Notes: generated from the sequence alone by a model not told the origin. DNA of 64,000 nt from Aliidongia sp035943795 (GCF_035943795.1 NZ_DASZBY010000036.1:1-64000); one strand, 5' to 3'. Positions 18,981 through 27,504 are shown, counted from the first letter of the stretch. Numbers and translations are program-made.

Positions 18981-19996
18981 CAATAGACCAGCTCGTCGTC
19001 GTCCTTGTTGTCGGCCATGACGATTTCGCCCCGGGCCGCGAGATCCTTGGCCATCTGGACCATATAGGTCTGGGCCTCGTCGACTTCGCGTAAGCGGACC
19101 GGACCCATCGCGGCCATTTCCTCGCGCATGATCTTGGCGGCGCGCTCCGACATGTTGGAAAAGAACAGGTCTTTGAGACCGTCCGACGCACCCTTGAGCG
19201 CGATCGGCACCTTGTCCTTCTCGGCATTCCGGAGGACGGTCTGCACCGCCATCGGATCGAGCTTCGACAGATCCTCGAACGTGAACATGAGGCTCTTGAT
19301 GCGTTCGGCCGAATTGCGGTTGCGTTCCTCGAGCGCGGTGAGGAAGCGGTTCTCGGTATTGCGGTCGAGGTTGTTGAAGATCTCGGCGATGAGCTCGTGC
19401 GCATCGCGCCGGTTGGTGCGCGCCAGGTTCGACATGAACTCGGTCCGGAGCGTGCGCTCGACGTCGTCCAGCACGTCCTTGTTGACCGCCTCCATGCGCA
19501 GCATGCGCATGACGACTTCCATGGCGAAGCCTTCGGGCAGCTGGGACAGCACGCGGGCGGCATGGTCCGACTTGATCTTGGACAGCACGACCGCGACGGT
19601 CTGCGGATATTCGTTCTTCAGGTAGTTGGCCAGCACCACCTCGTTCACGTTGCCGAGCTTGTCCCACATGGTGCGGCCCGCGGGACCGCGGATCTCTTCC
19701 ATGATGAGATTGACGCGGTCCTTGCCCAGCACCTTGTTCAGCAGGCGCTCGGTCGATTCGTACGAACCGACGAGCGAGCCGGTCGCCGAGATCTGCTCCG
19801 AGAAATCGATGAACAGCCGCTCGACGAGGGACGACGAGACCGTGCCCAGGTTGGCCATGGTCTGGGAGATTTCCTTGATCTCCTCGTCGTCCATCAGCGC
19901 GAACAGCTTGGCGGCATGTTCCTCGCCGATGGCGAGCATCAGGATCGCGGCCTTCTCGGGGCCGGCAAGGGTGCGGAAATCCTCGCGAACGCGCAT
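18980..19996 (-). CDS. fliG: Flagellar motor switch protein FliG
   Basis: A 338-residue FliG. The N-terminal segment GPEKAAILMLAIGEEHAAKLF binds FliF, the middle domain contains EYPQTVAVVLSKI (EHPQ-like motif, here EYPQ) and the C-terminal torque domain includes the charged helix with LREVDEAQTYMVQMAKDLAARGEI. It transmits torque from MotA to the rotor. The stop overlaps the fliH start by one base, and fliF lies 47 bases upstream. Confidence 0.97.
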   Translation of the reverse strand: MRVREDFRTLAGPEKAAILMLAIGEEHAAKLFALMDDEEIKEISQTMANLGTVSSSLVERLFIDFSEQISATGSLVGSYESTERLLNKVLGKDRVNLIMEEIRGPAGRTMWDKLGNVNEVVLANYLKNEYPQTVAVVLSKIKSDHAARVLSQLPEGFAMEVVMRMLRMEAVNKDVLDDVERTLRTEFMSNLARTNRRDAHELIAEIFNNLDRNTENRFLTALEERNRNSAERIKSLMFTFEDLSKLDPMAVQTVLRNAEKDKVPIALKGASDGLKDLFFSNMSERAAKIMREEMAAMGPVRLREVDEAQTYMVQMAKDLAARGEIVMADNKDDDELVY

Positions 19997-20043
19997 TCTC
20001 TAGCTCCGCCCTGTCGTCGTCTTGTGTGCGATCGTCATCATCA

Positions 20044-21726
20044 TCAGGTGGCCTGGTACATCCAGCTGCGGATGATCGCCACGGCTTCTTCCGGATGCTT
20101 CTCGACGATCTCGCCGATCTTCTTCATGGACGAGGCGCGCACGCGGCCTTCGACCTGGCTGATGTCGATCATGCTCTCTTCCGACATTTCGTCCATGGCG
20201 GCGAGCCCGGTGCCCGGCGTGCCGCCGGGGCCGGTCAGCGCGCCCATGCCCATCGGCCCGGCCAGCGCCTCGGTGCCGCCCATCGCCTGTTCGGTCAGCG
20301 CCCGCTGCTGCGCGAGGGCCGTTTCGCGGGCGCTTTCGAGCGCCCGGGTGAGCAGCGGCCGCACGACCAGCAGGACGACCAACACGGCGACGATCCCCAT
20401 CACCAGCGTTTCCGAGGCACGGAACAGGTCGGCCTTGTTCAGGCCCATGAAGATCGCCGGGGGTTCGGTGACTTCGTCGTCCGGTGCGGCGAAGCGCAGG
20501 TTCACCACCTCCACCTTGTCGCCGCGCTTGTCGTCGAACCCGATCGCCGACTGGACCAGCTTGGTCAGTTGCGCCAGCTCCTCGGGGCTGCGCGCCTGAT
20601 AGTCGCGCACGCCTTTCTCGCCGGGCTTGTAGGTGCCGTCGACCAGCACCGCGACCGACAGGCGCTTGACCACGCCGGCCTCGCGCGTCTGGCTCGTCGT
20701 CTTTTTGGTGATCTCGTAGTTGGTCGTTTCTTCGTTGCGATTGTGCTTCGACTTCGTGCCGGCCCCGGCGCCGCCCTGGGCCTGCTGCCCGTCGGGCAGG
20801 TTGGTCTGCACGGTGACCGGCTGGTCGCCGGCGTCGCTGTCCTGGTTCTGTTCGGTCATGGTCTGGGTCGAGCGCACGACCTGACCATCCGGGTCATAGC
20901 TTTCCTGATTGGTCGTGACCCGGTCGAAATCCATGTCGGCATTGACGTCGACCCGGACGTGGCCGAAGCCGATCGACCGGTCCAGCATGTCCTCGACCGA
21001 GCGGGACAGGCGGTTCTCATAGGCGACCCGCTGCTCTTCGGCCGTGGACGATCCGCTGAACGCCTGGTTCGGATCGTCGGTGCCGCGCGCCAGCAGGTTG
21101 CCGTTCTGATCGATGATCGAAATGTGGTTTGGCTTCAGACCCGAGACGGCGGTCGCGACCAGGTTCTGAATCGCGGCGATCTGGCCCTTGGCCAGCGTGC
21201 TGTTGCCGCGGACCTTGAGCACGATCGAGGCCGACGGTTCCTGACGGTCGCGGGTGAACAGCTCACGCTTGGGCAGCACCAGGTGGACCCGGGCGGCCTC
21301 GACCACCGAGATCGTGCCGATGGTCCGGGCAAGCTCGCCCTCGAGCGCCCGCATCTCGTTGATGCCCTGGACGAAATTCGTGGTGCCGAGGCCTTCCGGC
21401 TTGTCGAACACTTCATAGCCGATCGACGCGCCGTGCGGAATGCCGGTCTCGGCCATGGTCAGGCGCAGGCGGGCGACCTGGTCCTGGGGAACCATGATGC
21501 TCGTGCCGTCGCCTCGGAGTTCGTACGGCACGTTCATGGCGTCGAGCTTGGCCACGACCTGGGCGCTGTCCTTCACGTCGAGGTCGCCATAGAGCAGGCC
21601 CATCGACGGCGTGGTCAGCCGTGTCGCGACGAAGATGAAGAACCCGATGACGAGGAGCAGCGCCAAGGCGATGGCGCCGAGCCGAACCGGACCGAGCTTC
21701 TGCAACGTCTGAAGAAAGGAACCCAC
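20044..21726 (-). CDS. fliF: Flagellar MS-ring protein FliF
   Basis: A 560-residue FliF starting at GTG. It has an N-terminal membrane helix (LGAIALALLLVIGFFIFVAT), ring-building motifs in the periplasmic part (residues about 45-400), a second membrane helix (ETLVMGIVAVLVVLLVVRPLL) and a C-terminal FliG-binding tail (EEAVAIIRSWMYQ). The MS ring is the first flagellar structure made. The promoter region carries a CtrA-like box and a candidate FlbD site, which fits the known Caulobacter logic of CtrA activation and FlbD repression of fliF. Confidence 0.97.
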   Translation of the reverse strand: MGSFLQTLQKLGPVRLGAIALALLLVIGFFIFVATRLTTPSMGLLYGDLDVKDSAQVVAKLDAMNVPYELRGDGTSIMVPQDQVARLRLTMAETGIPHGASIGYEVFDKPEGLGTTNFVQGINEMRALEGELARTIGTISVVEAARVHLVLPKRELFTRDRQEPSASIVLKVRGNSTLAKGQIAAIQNLVATAVSGLKPNHISIIDQNGNLLARGTDDPNQAFSGSSTAEEQRVAYENRLSRSVEDMLDRSIGFGHVRVDVNADMDFDRVTTNQESYDPDGQVVRSTQTMTEQNQDSDAGDQPVTVQTNLPDGQQAQGGAGAGTKSKHNRNEETTNYEITKKTTSQTREAGVVKRLSVAVLVDGTYKPGEKGVRDYQARSPEELAQLTKLVQSAIGFDDKRGDKVEVVNLRFAAPDDEVTEPPAIFMGLNKADLFRASETLVMGIVAVLVVLLVVRPLLTRALESARETALAQQRALTEQAMGGTEALAGPMGMGALTGPGGTPGTGLAAMDEMSEESMIDISQVEGRVRASSMKKIGEIVEKHPEEAVAIIRSWMYQAT

Positions 21727-21828
21727 GGGCTGGTCTCTCCGCTCCCATGCCGATCCGCCTCGTCGTTTGCTGAAAATCAGCGGCGGTCCATCGGCAGATC
21801 ATGCGAAAAGAACGTTAACCCTTCTAGG

Positions 21829-21843
21829 TAAACGGGACATTAA
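21829..21843 (-). promoter_or_regulatory. Candidate CtrA box upstream of fliF
   Basis: TAAA-N7-TTAA matches the CtrA consensus TTAA-N7-TTAA at 7 of 8 positions. It lies about 100 bases upstream of the fliF start, and an additional TTAACC half-site is at 21815-21820. Confidence 0.4.
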
Positions 21844-21847
21844 TCTC

Positions 21848-21860
21848 GGCAAAATTTGCC
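21848..21860. promoter_or_regulatory. Candidate FlbD-binding palindrome (fliF promoter)
   Basis: GGCAAAATTTGCC is a 13-base palindrome of the form GGCA-N5-TGCC. The same pattern recurs at 24687 and 26777, always in non-coding DNA upstream of flagellar operons. It lies directly beside the CtrA-like box, as in Caulobacter fliF, where FlbD represses. Confidence 0.45.
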
Positions 21861-21892
21861 TAGCAATCGTAACTGATTGGATTTGAGGCGAA

Positions 21893-22171
21893 TTAGTCGC
21901 TCTTGTCGCCCGCCGGGCGATAGTCCTGAAGGCGCGTCGCGCGCAGCCCGGCCATGCCGTGGCTCTCTATCAGCCGCTGCCAGGACAGAAATTCCTCCAT
22001 CGACAGCTTGTAGCGGCGGCAGGCCTCTTCGAGGCTGATCAGGCCGGATCGCACGCCGGCGACGACTTCGGCCTTGCGGCGGATCACCCAGCGCTTGGTC
22101 GTGGTGGGCGGCAGGTCGGCCATGGTCAGACCGCCGAAGGCGCGACCGGAGGGCGCGCGGTGGAGGGGCAT
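21893..22171 (-). CDS. sciP: CtrA inhibitor SciP (DUF1153)
   Basis: A 92-residue DUF1153 protein with the SciP core ADLPPTTTKRWVIRRKAEVV, then LISLEEACRRYKLSMEEFLSWQ, a helix-turn-helix. SciP binds CtrA at promoters and blocks transcription. The ATG at 22171 gives the usual family length and spacing to LADLPP, with GGAAAG upstream; an ATG at 22222 would add 17 residues. A CtrA-like box at 22249 suits control by CtrA. It lies alone between flgD and fliF. Confidence 0.85.
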   Translation of the reverse strand: MPLHRAPSGRAFGGLTMADLPPTTTKRWVIRRKAEVVAGVRSGLISLEEACRRYKLSMEEFLSWQRLIESHGMAGLRATRLQDYRPAGDKSD

Positions 22172-22248
22172 CGGCAGGCTTTCCGCGCTGACCGAAAGGA
22201 GCTTTGAAGACGGGTTCGACATAGCGCCCGAGTGTGTGTCGGGACCGC

Positions 22249-22263
22249 TTAACGAACCGCTAA
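22249..22263 (-). promoter_or_regulatory. Candidate CtrA box upstream of sciP
   Basis: TTAA-N7-CTAA matches TTAA-N7-TTAA at 7 of 8 positions. On the minus strand it sits about 80 bases upstream of the preferred sciP start, so a start site about 35 bases downstream would leave a short leader. Confidence 0.4.
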
Positions 22264-22318
22264 AGTACGTGGGGCGCAAAGGTTTCCGCTCCTTCAACAA
22301 AGTTCATGAACAGGCTCG

Positions 22319-23011
22319 TCAGGACACGACTTGCACCACGTTGGCCGCCGGAACCGTCAGGTTGCCCATGTGGAGGGTGACGACGCCGCCAGTCGTGTCG
22401 ACCCCCGTCACCTCGCCGGTTTCGTAGGTCGTGGCCGCGATGGCGGTGCCTGTGCTGTCGGCGGCCTTGATCGTGAAGGTATAGGTGCCGGCCGGCAGAT
22501 GCTGACCGCTCGCATCCTCGCCGTCGAACGTCTCGCTATGGTCGCCGGCGTCGGTCGAGACCGAGATCTCCCGAACCGTCTGGCCCGTGCTGTTGACGAT
22601 GTCCATGACCGCGGTATTGGCCTTGGCCGGCAGCGTATAGCTGAGCGAGGCGGAGTCGCTGCTGGTGCCGGCGAGGGTGAAGCTGTTGCCGGTCGCCTGG
22701 ACCGTATGGCCGAGGTAGCCGAGCGCGCCGCCGATCTGGCTCTGCGTCTGGCTGGTGACCAATTGCTGAAGCAGCGAGTTCGTCTGCAGGTTCTGTTCGA
22801 GCGACGAGAATTGCACGAGCTGGCTGGTGAACTGGTTCGTGTCGAGCGGCGAGGTCGGATCCTGGTTCTTCAACTCGGTCGTGAGGATCGTCAGGAACGT
22901 GTTGTATTCCGACTGGACCGACGCGGAGACGGCGCTGGAATCGCTGCTCGATGTGGAAGTGCCGCTGGTCGAATTAGTGGCGCCGGTACCGACGCCGCCG
23001 ATGTTGCTCAT
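22319..23011 (-). CDS. flgD: Flagellar hook assembly scaffold FlgD
   Basis: A 230-residue FlgD. The N-terminal part is Ser/Thr-rich, followed by the conserved EYNTFLTILTTELKNQDPTS and the QFTSQLVQFSSLEQN motif (residues about 34-75). The C-terminus has a FlgD Tudor/Ig-like domain with FDGEDASGQHLPAGTYTF. FlgD caps the growing hook and is exported through the flagellar system. It follows fliK by 11 bases, so the two are probably one operon. flgE is not in the window. Confidence 0.95.
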   Translation of the reverse strand: MSNIGGVGTGATNSTSGTSTSSSDSSAVSASVQSEYNTFLTILTTELKNQDPTSPLDTNQFTSQLVQFSSLEQNLQTNSLLQQLVTSQTQSQIGGALGYLGHTVQATGNSFTLAGTSSDSASLSYTLPAKANTAVMDIVNSTGQTVREISVSTDAGDHSETFDGEDASGQHLPAGTYTFTIKAADSTGTAIAATTYETGEVTGVDTTGGVVTLHMGNLTVPAANVVQVVS

Positions 23012-23022
23012 GATGGGCTCCG

Positions 23023-24567
23023 TCAGGCCTTGATATCGTAGAGGCGATGGCTGGCGATCGTCGGTTGCTCGACCGCGTCCGCACCGTTGTCGAGGGCCGC
23101 TAAACGGCCGGTCTGGCTCCCGGGCGTGCCGGTCTGCTGGTTCTGGGCCTGGCCCATGTTCGGGTCGCGCAGCGAGAAGCTGAGCGAGGCGCCGTTGGTG
23201 TCAACACCGGCATTCTGCAGCGACTGCACCAGTTGCTGGGAATCCAGCTTCAGCAGGTGCAGCGTCTCGGCATGCTCGACAACGAAATTCGCCGTCGTCT
23301 TGCCCTTGGCATCGACCTGCAGCCTGACCTCGACCGAACCGAGTTTTTCCGGCGACAGGCGGATGGTGAAGTTCTGGCCACCACCGACGCCGGCATTGCG
23401 GGCGATCGCGACGGCGAGTTGCTCGGCCGGCAAGGGTAGCGGGGTCTGGCTGTTCTGGTTGCCAGGTGTCGTGTCAGAAGCGGTTTCGGCGCGCGAGACG
23501 GCGGTGCCGGCATTGACCGTGGCGAAACCGGCCATGGTCGGCGTCGCGCCGTTGCCGAGCGCCGAGGGCGCCGTCGTGGCGTCGCCGCCTTGGGCGAACA
23601 GCGAGGCATGCTGATCGGCCCCGGCGGTCGTCGTCATGGGGGGCGGCTCGGTCGAAACGATCGTCGTCGCTGCCGCGGTCAGGGCAGCCGCCAGATCGAC
23701 GGGCGCAGGATCGGTTAACGGCGGGGCTGCAGCATCCTGGACCGCCTGGTCGGTCGCTGCTGCGGCAGCCGAGGCGGCGTTGGTCGATGCGGTGGTGGGG
23801 CTGGCGACCGGCGCCGCGGCCGCGGCCACCGGCTCCGCTGTCTGGCCGTCGAGGTCGAGCGGCAAGCCCGTGGTGAGCGACCCCAGCTTCACCGCCACCG
23901 GCGCCTTCGTCACCGAGACCGTGACCGCTGAGGCCGTCGCCTTGCCGTTCGCCGGCGCGCCGCTTGTGCCGATGCCGGGCGCCGCGCCGCGACCGAGCCC
24001 TAGCGCGGCCAACGTCGCGAGAGACGGGGCGGCGATCGTCGTGTCTGCGAGGGTCGAGGTACCGGGGCCACTGACCGCCGGGTCCGGGGTCGCATCGGCG
24101 GCCGTCGCCGCCGGACCGGCGGCCTGCGTCGTGGCGGCCGCCTGCGCCGTCGCACCATCGCCATCGGCGTCGGTCGCATCCGTCGTGGCGGGGGCGGCAG
24201 CGGTCGGGGTGGGCGCCGGCAGCGGGGAGGGTGGAATGACGATCGGTGCCGCCGACTGGGCATCGGCCGTGGTCACTTCGTGGTGGCCGGCACGATGTCC
24301 GTCGTGTGTCTTGTCCGTCGTATCGTCGTTCGGCGCGGCCTTTGTCGGGCTGGGCTTGGCGGCGGTGCTTGCCGCATGCTTGGCGGCCTGCGGCGGGGCG
24401 GCCGGTGCCGACGCTGCGGCCTGCCGCTGCTTTTCGATGGTGTTCTGGGTCTGGGCGTCGTTCAGCAGCCGCGCGAAGTTGCCGTCGGCCGTACTCTTGG
24501 CGGCCACGGCGCCGATCTGGGCCGCGGCGCCTTTGATGCTGTTCGGGTCGAACTGGGCGATCGACAT
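23023..24567 (-). CDS. fliK: Flagellar hook-length control protein FliK
   Basis: A 514-residue protein, Ala/Thr/Pro-rich for most of its length as expected of an exported molecular ruler. The C-terminal Flg_hook domain is clear (NFTIRLSPEKLGSVEVRLQV, followed by AETLHLLKLDSQQLVQSLQ). FliK measures hook length and switches export specificity through FlhB. A sigma-54-like promoter with a short leader and a GGAGAAA ribosome site precedes the start. A second FliK-like gene lies at 9770. Confidence 0.9.
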   Translation of the reverse strand: MSIAQFDPNSIKGAAAQIGAVAAKSTADGNFARLLNDAQTQNTIEKQRQAAASAPAAPPQAAKHAASTAAKPSPTKAAPNDDTTDKTHDGHRAGHHEVTTADAQSAAPIVIPPSPLPAPTPTAAAPATTDATDADGDGATAQAAATTQAAGPAATAADATPDPAVSGPGTSTLADTTIAAPSLATLAALGLGRGAAPGIGTSGAPANGKATASAVTVSVTKAPVAVKLGSLTTGLPLDLDGQTAEPVAAAAAPVASPTTASTNAASAAAAATDQAVQDAAAPPLTDPAPVDLAAALTAAATTIVSTEPPPMTTTAGADQHASLFAQGGDATTAPSALGNGATPTMAGFATVNAGTAVSRAETASDTTPGNQNSQTPLPLPAEQLAVAIARNAGVGGGQNFTIRLSPEKLGSVEVRLQVDAKGKTTANFVVEHAETLHLLKLDSQQLVQSLQNAGVDTNGASLSFSLRDPNMGQAQNQQTGTPGSQTGRLAALDNGADAVEQPTIASHRLYDIKA

Positions 24568-24597
24568 GCCGTTTCTCCATTGTCCTCAATCGATCTC

Positions 24598-24614
24598 TGC
24601 AAACTCGAGGCCGC
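24598..24614 (-). promoter_or_regulatory. Candidate sigma-54 promoter of fliK-flgD
   Basis: On the minus strand CGGCCTCGAGTTTGCA has GG and GC dinucleotides at the required 10-base spacing and a perfect TTGCA -12 element. The start site would be about 20 bases upstream of the fliK ATG, just ahead of its ribosome site. The palindrome at 24687 lies about 80 bases further upstream, a typical enhancer distance. Confidence 0.5.
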
Positions 24615-24686
24615 GAGAATATCGATCCTAGGCATTTGATTTCGTTGTATTAAATCACGAGGCGCGAACATTGGGCCCTGCCGGCC

Positions 24687-24699
24687 GGCAAGATTTGCC
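24687..24699. promoter_or_regulatory. Candidate FlbD-binding palindrome (fliK promoter)
   Basis: GGCAAGATTTGCC, within a longer inverted repeat CCGGCAAGATTTGCCGG (24685-24701). It lies between the stop of the flgN-like gene and the fliK promoter. The lack of a following T run argues against a terminator. Confidence 0.45.
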
Positions 24700-24705
24700 G
24701 GGTCG

Positions 24706-25191
24706 TCAGAACACTCGGTTGACCGCGACTGGAGGCGAGGCGAACTGGGCGCGGATCCCATGACCCAGCCGCGTGCCGCCATAGCTGAAATTCGGTTTGG
24801 CCGCGGTCGTCGCCGCCTTGGCGATCAGGTCGAGGATCCGGCGATTGGCCGTCATCTGCAGGCGCAGCGCTTCGGCATTCTCGCGGGAGACGCCGTCGAG
24901 GCGGCGGACCGCCAGGGCCAGCCGTTCTACGATGTCCGGGTCGGCCTTGATTTCTTCCTTCGGCCGCTTGCCCAGGGCACGAACCATCGTGTCGTAGTTG
25001 GTCGCGAGCTTGCTCTTTTCCGGTCCCAGCCGCTGGACGTCGGCGAAGCGGGGGATCTTGAGCGCGTCGGTCTCCTCGGCGACGACCTGGGTCAGGCGCT
25101 CGGTCACGCGCAGCAGCGCATCGACCAGGCTGCTGGTGGTCGGGGCCGGAACGTCCGGTGCCGCCAGAGCGTCGACCATCGGGTCGTACAT
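24706..25191 (-). CDS. FlgN-like flagellar protein
   Basis: A 161-residue, mostly helical protein. Residues about 20-120 form a long helical hairpin (VDALLRVTERLTQVVAEETDALK, written across two helices, and LALAVRRLDGVSRENAEALRL) like FlgN export chaperones, which bind hook-junction proteins FlgK and FlgL. The C-terminus is Ser/Gly-rich. The start overlaps the flgJ-like stop by one base (TGATG), so it is translationally coupled to flgI and flgJ. The FlgN name rests on fold outline and position. Confidence 0.6.
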   Translation of the reverse strand: MYDPMVDALAAPDVPAPTTSSLVDALLRVTERLTQVVAEETDALKIPRFADVQRLGPEKSKLATNYDTMVRALGKRPKEEIKADPDIVERLALAVRRLDGVSRENAEALRLQMTANRRILDLIAKAATTAAKPNFSYGGTRLGHGIRAQFASPPVAVNRVF

Positions 25192-25529
25192 CAGTGAGCC
25201 TCCTGAAGATGGAGCATCTCGCGCTTGATGGCGTCGGCGATGCCGAGCGTGCCCCGGGCGGCGACGGCCTTGCCGTATTCCTGGTTCAGCAGGCTGCGGT
25301 ACATTTCCTCGGCCGAGCCGCCGCCGAACATTTTGTTGGTCTTGATCCCGGCGAACATGCTTTCCAGCATCGCGCTCACGAAGCCCGCCTCGTATTCCTT
25401 GGCGGTCTTGTCGATCGTTGCCATCTGCGCGCCGGAGACCTTGTCGCCCGGGCCGGCGATGGCGCCAGTCCGGCCATAGGTGCCGAGGGCCGTCGAGGCT
25501 GGCGGCAGGATGCTGTCGGTGGCGTTCAT
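25191..25529 (-). CDS. flgJ: Rod-binding protein FlgJ N-terminal type
   Basis: A 112-residue protein matching only the rod-binding half of FlgJ (AKEYEAGFVSAMLESMFAGI, then MYRSLLNQEYGKAVAARGTLGIADAI). The muramidase half found in enterobacterial FlgJ is absent, as is usual in alphaproteobacteria where a separate lytic enzyme acts. It is a rod cap or scaffold. Its ATG shares one base with the flgI stop (TGATG), and its stop shares one base with the next start. Confidence 0.85.
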   Translation of the reverse strand: MNATDSILPPASTALGTYGRTGAIAGPGDKVSGAQMATIDKTAKEYEAGFVSAMLESMFAGIKTNKMFGGGSAEEMYRSLLNQEYGKAVAARGTLGIADAIKREMLHLQEAH

Positions 25530-26653
25530 CAATGCACCTCCAGATCGGCCTGCATCGCGCCGGCCGCCTTGATGGCCTGCAGGATCGAGATCATGTCGCG
25601 CGGACCGATGCCCAGCGCATTCAAGCTGTTGACCAGTTCCTGGATGGTGATGCCCTGGGGCACGACCGCCAGGCGGCGATCCTTGCCGGTATCGACCTGG
25701 ATGTCGGTCCGGGGCACGACGGTGGTGGTGCCGTTCGACAGCGGACCCGGCTGGGATACCTGCGGCGTCTCGGTGATCTTGACGGTCAGGTTGCCCTGGG
25801 CGACGGCGACGGTGGAGATCTTGACGTTTTCGCCCATCACGATGACGCCGTTGGCATCGTCGATGATGACCTTGGCGACCTGGTCCGGTTCGATGCGCAG
25901 TTGCTCCAGGCGCGTCACAAGGCCGACCACGTCGGAGCGCATGGCGGCCGGGATCGCCAATGCCACGGTGCCGCTGTCGGTCGCATGGGCCAGCGTGCCG
26001 CGCATGTAGGTGTTGATCGCCGTCGCGATGCGCTCGGCCGTGGTGAAGTCCGGATTGCGCAAGGCGATGTTCATCGTCTGCATCTTGGCCAGGTCGAAGG
26101 CGATCTCGCGTTCGATGATGGCCCCATCCGGCACCTTGCCGGCGGTCGGCACGCCCTGGCTGATCGAGGTGCCGGCGCCCTTGGCGGAAAAGCCGCCGAC
26201 CGACACCTGGCCCTGGGCGACCGCATAGACCTCGCCGTCGGCGCCGAGCAGCGGGACGCCCACCAGGGTGCCGCCCTGCAGGTCCTTGGCATCGCCCATG
26301 GCCGAGACCGATACGTCGATACGGCTGCCCTGCCGTGACGAGGAGGGCAGGGTTGCCGTCACCATGACCGCCGCCACGTTCTTGGTGCGGACCGTCAGCT
26401 GGGCATCGCGGGCATTGACGCCCAGGCGATCCAGCATGCCGATGACGCTTTCCCGCGTGAAGATCGACTTGGTCACGTCGTCGCCCGTGCCGTTCAAGCC
26501 TACGACCAGGCCGTAGCCGACCAGAAGGTTGTCGCGCGAGCCCTCGAAATTCACGATGTCCTTGAGTCGCACGGCTGCGTCTGCCTGGACGCTGCCGATT
26601 CCGGCGGCAAGGAGGGCGATGAAGGCGAGGAGGGGGCGGAAGATCGTGCTCAT
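25529..26653 (-). CDS. flgI: Flagellar P-ring protein FlgI
   Basis: A 374-residue exported protein with a Sec signal (FRPLLAFIALLAAGIGSVQADA, cut after the Ala-rich end). It shows the FlgI hallmarks RLKDIVNFEGSRDNLLVGYG near residue 29, VVGLNGTGD and a C-terminal TIQELVNSLNALGIGPRDMI. It forms the periplasmic bushing around the rod. CTAGGAG precedes the ATG. It is the first gene of flgI-flgJ-flgN-like and diverges from fliX, the same arrangement as in Caulobacter. Confidence 0.97.
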   Translation of the reverse strand: MSTIFRPLLAFIALLAAGIGSVQADAAVRLKDIVNFEGSRDNLLVGYGLVVGLNGTGDDVTKSIFTRESVIGMLDRLGVNARDAQLTVRTKNVAAVMVTATLPSSSRQGSRIDVSVSAMGDAKDLQGGTLVGVPLLGADGEVYAVAQGQVSVGGFSAKGAGTSISQGVPTAGKVPDGAIIEREIAFDLAKMQTMNIALRNPDFTTAERIATAINTYMRGTLAHATDSGTVALAIPAAMRSDVVGLVTRLEQLRIEPDQVAKVIIDDANGVIVMGENVKISTVAVAQGNLTVKITETPQVSQPGPLSNGTTTVVPRTDIQVDTGKDRRLAVVPQGITIQELVNSLNALGIGPRDMISILQAIKAAGAMQADLEVH

Positions 26654-26776
26654 GCCGATCTCCTAGCGAGCGCCGTGCCAGCCGCAAACTGCGGCTAAGT
26701 CGTTGTTTTTATCCGGAACTGCTGAAAAGCATCGGGATCGGGATGGATCAATTACTGCCTAATGACGCCTGGGCGC

Positions 26777-26789
26777 GGCAGTTTTTGCC
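26777..26789. promoter_or_regulatory. Candidate FlbD-binding palindrome between flgI and fliX
   Basis: GGCAGTTTTTGCC follows the same GGCA-N5-TGCC pattern as the sites before fliF and fliK. It sits in the 222-base divergent intergenic region and could serve either gene. Confidence 0.4.
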
Positions 26790-26875
26790 TGGCATCGAGG
26801 GTTGGAGTTAGTCAAATCTAAAGACGGACCGGTGCTATATAGTGGTCACCGGTTTCGAGGAGTGACGTACCCGCG

Positions 26876-27295
26876 ATGAAGATCGAGTCCAACCGCCCCG
26901 TCGGCCCTGCCGGCATCCGCAAGGATGGCAAGCGGAGCGGTTCCAGCGGCTTCGCCGACGCTCTGCGGCCCGGAGAGGAGACCTCGGCGCAGGCCGTATC
27001 CGGTCCGGCCGTGCTGAGCGGCATCGACGGCCTGTTCGCGCTTCAGGATGTGCCGGACGCGATGGGCGAGCGCAGCCGCGCCTTTGCCCGCGCGGACGAG
27101 ATGCTGGAGCGGCTGGAGGATCTGAAGCGCGGGCTGTTGCTGGGATCGATCGGCCCGGCGAAGCTCGCCGATCTGGCGCGCCTGGCCGGCGAGGGATCGA
27201 GCCAGATCTCCGACCCCAATATCCGCGAAGTGCTGCAGGACATCGAATTGCGCGCCCGCGTCGAACTGGCCAAGCTCGAACCGCGCGACGACTGA
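26876..27295 (+). CDS. fliX: Flagellar assembly regulator FliX
   Basis: A 139-residue FliX-family protein. The conserved C-terminal half has MLERLEDLKRGLLLGSI and SDPNIREVLQDIELRARVELAKLE. In Caulobacter, FliX couples completion of the early basal body to FlbD activity, so it is expected to act on the FlbD at 15611. It diverges from flgI. A TGCTATAT -10-like element lies about 40 bases upstream of the ATG. Confidence 0.9.
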   Translation: MKIESNRPVGPAGIRKDGKRSGSSGFADALRPGEETSAQAVSGPAVLSGIDGLFALQDVPDAMGERSRAFARADEMLERLEDLKRGLLLGSIGPAKLADLARLAGEGSSQISDPNIREVLQDIELRARVELAKLEPRDD

Positions 27296-27435
27296 ATTCA
27301 TGCCGCCCGAACCGATTCGGCACGACCGTTCGACCGGAAAACCTTCGACCAGTCCATTCCCACCATTTCCGACCCCCGAAAATCCCAGGATTTGCGCGGC
27401 TTTCAATATTCGTAGGGCGGGAACCTCACGCGCAC

Positions 27436-27464
27436 TTGCTGCTGTCAGGTTCGATTCATATACT
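27436..27464 (+). promoter_or_regulatory. Sigma-70 promoter of dksA
   Basis: TTGCTG (27436-27441) and TATACT (27459-27464) are spaced by exactly 17 bases; the start site would be about 33 bases upstream of the dksA ATG. Confidence 0.7.
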
Positions 27465-27504
27465 CCGCCCGCATTTTGACCTTTCGGGGTGCACGGAGTA
27501 CGTG

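Noticed and set aside
24685..24701. Intrinsic terminator after the flgN-like gene
   Set aside because: The 7-bp hairpin CCGGCAA/TTGCCGG is not followed by a T run in either direction, and its core matches the recurrent candidate FlbD palindrome.
26665..26680. Sigma-54-like TGGCACG-GCGC-TCGC on the minus strand before flgI
   Set aside because: The predicted start site would lie one base before the flgI ATG and exclude its good ribosome site, so the match is probably accidental or not the main promoter.
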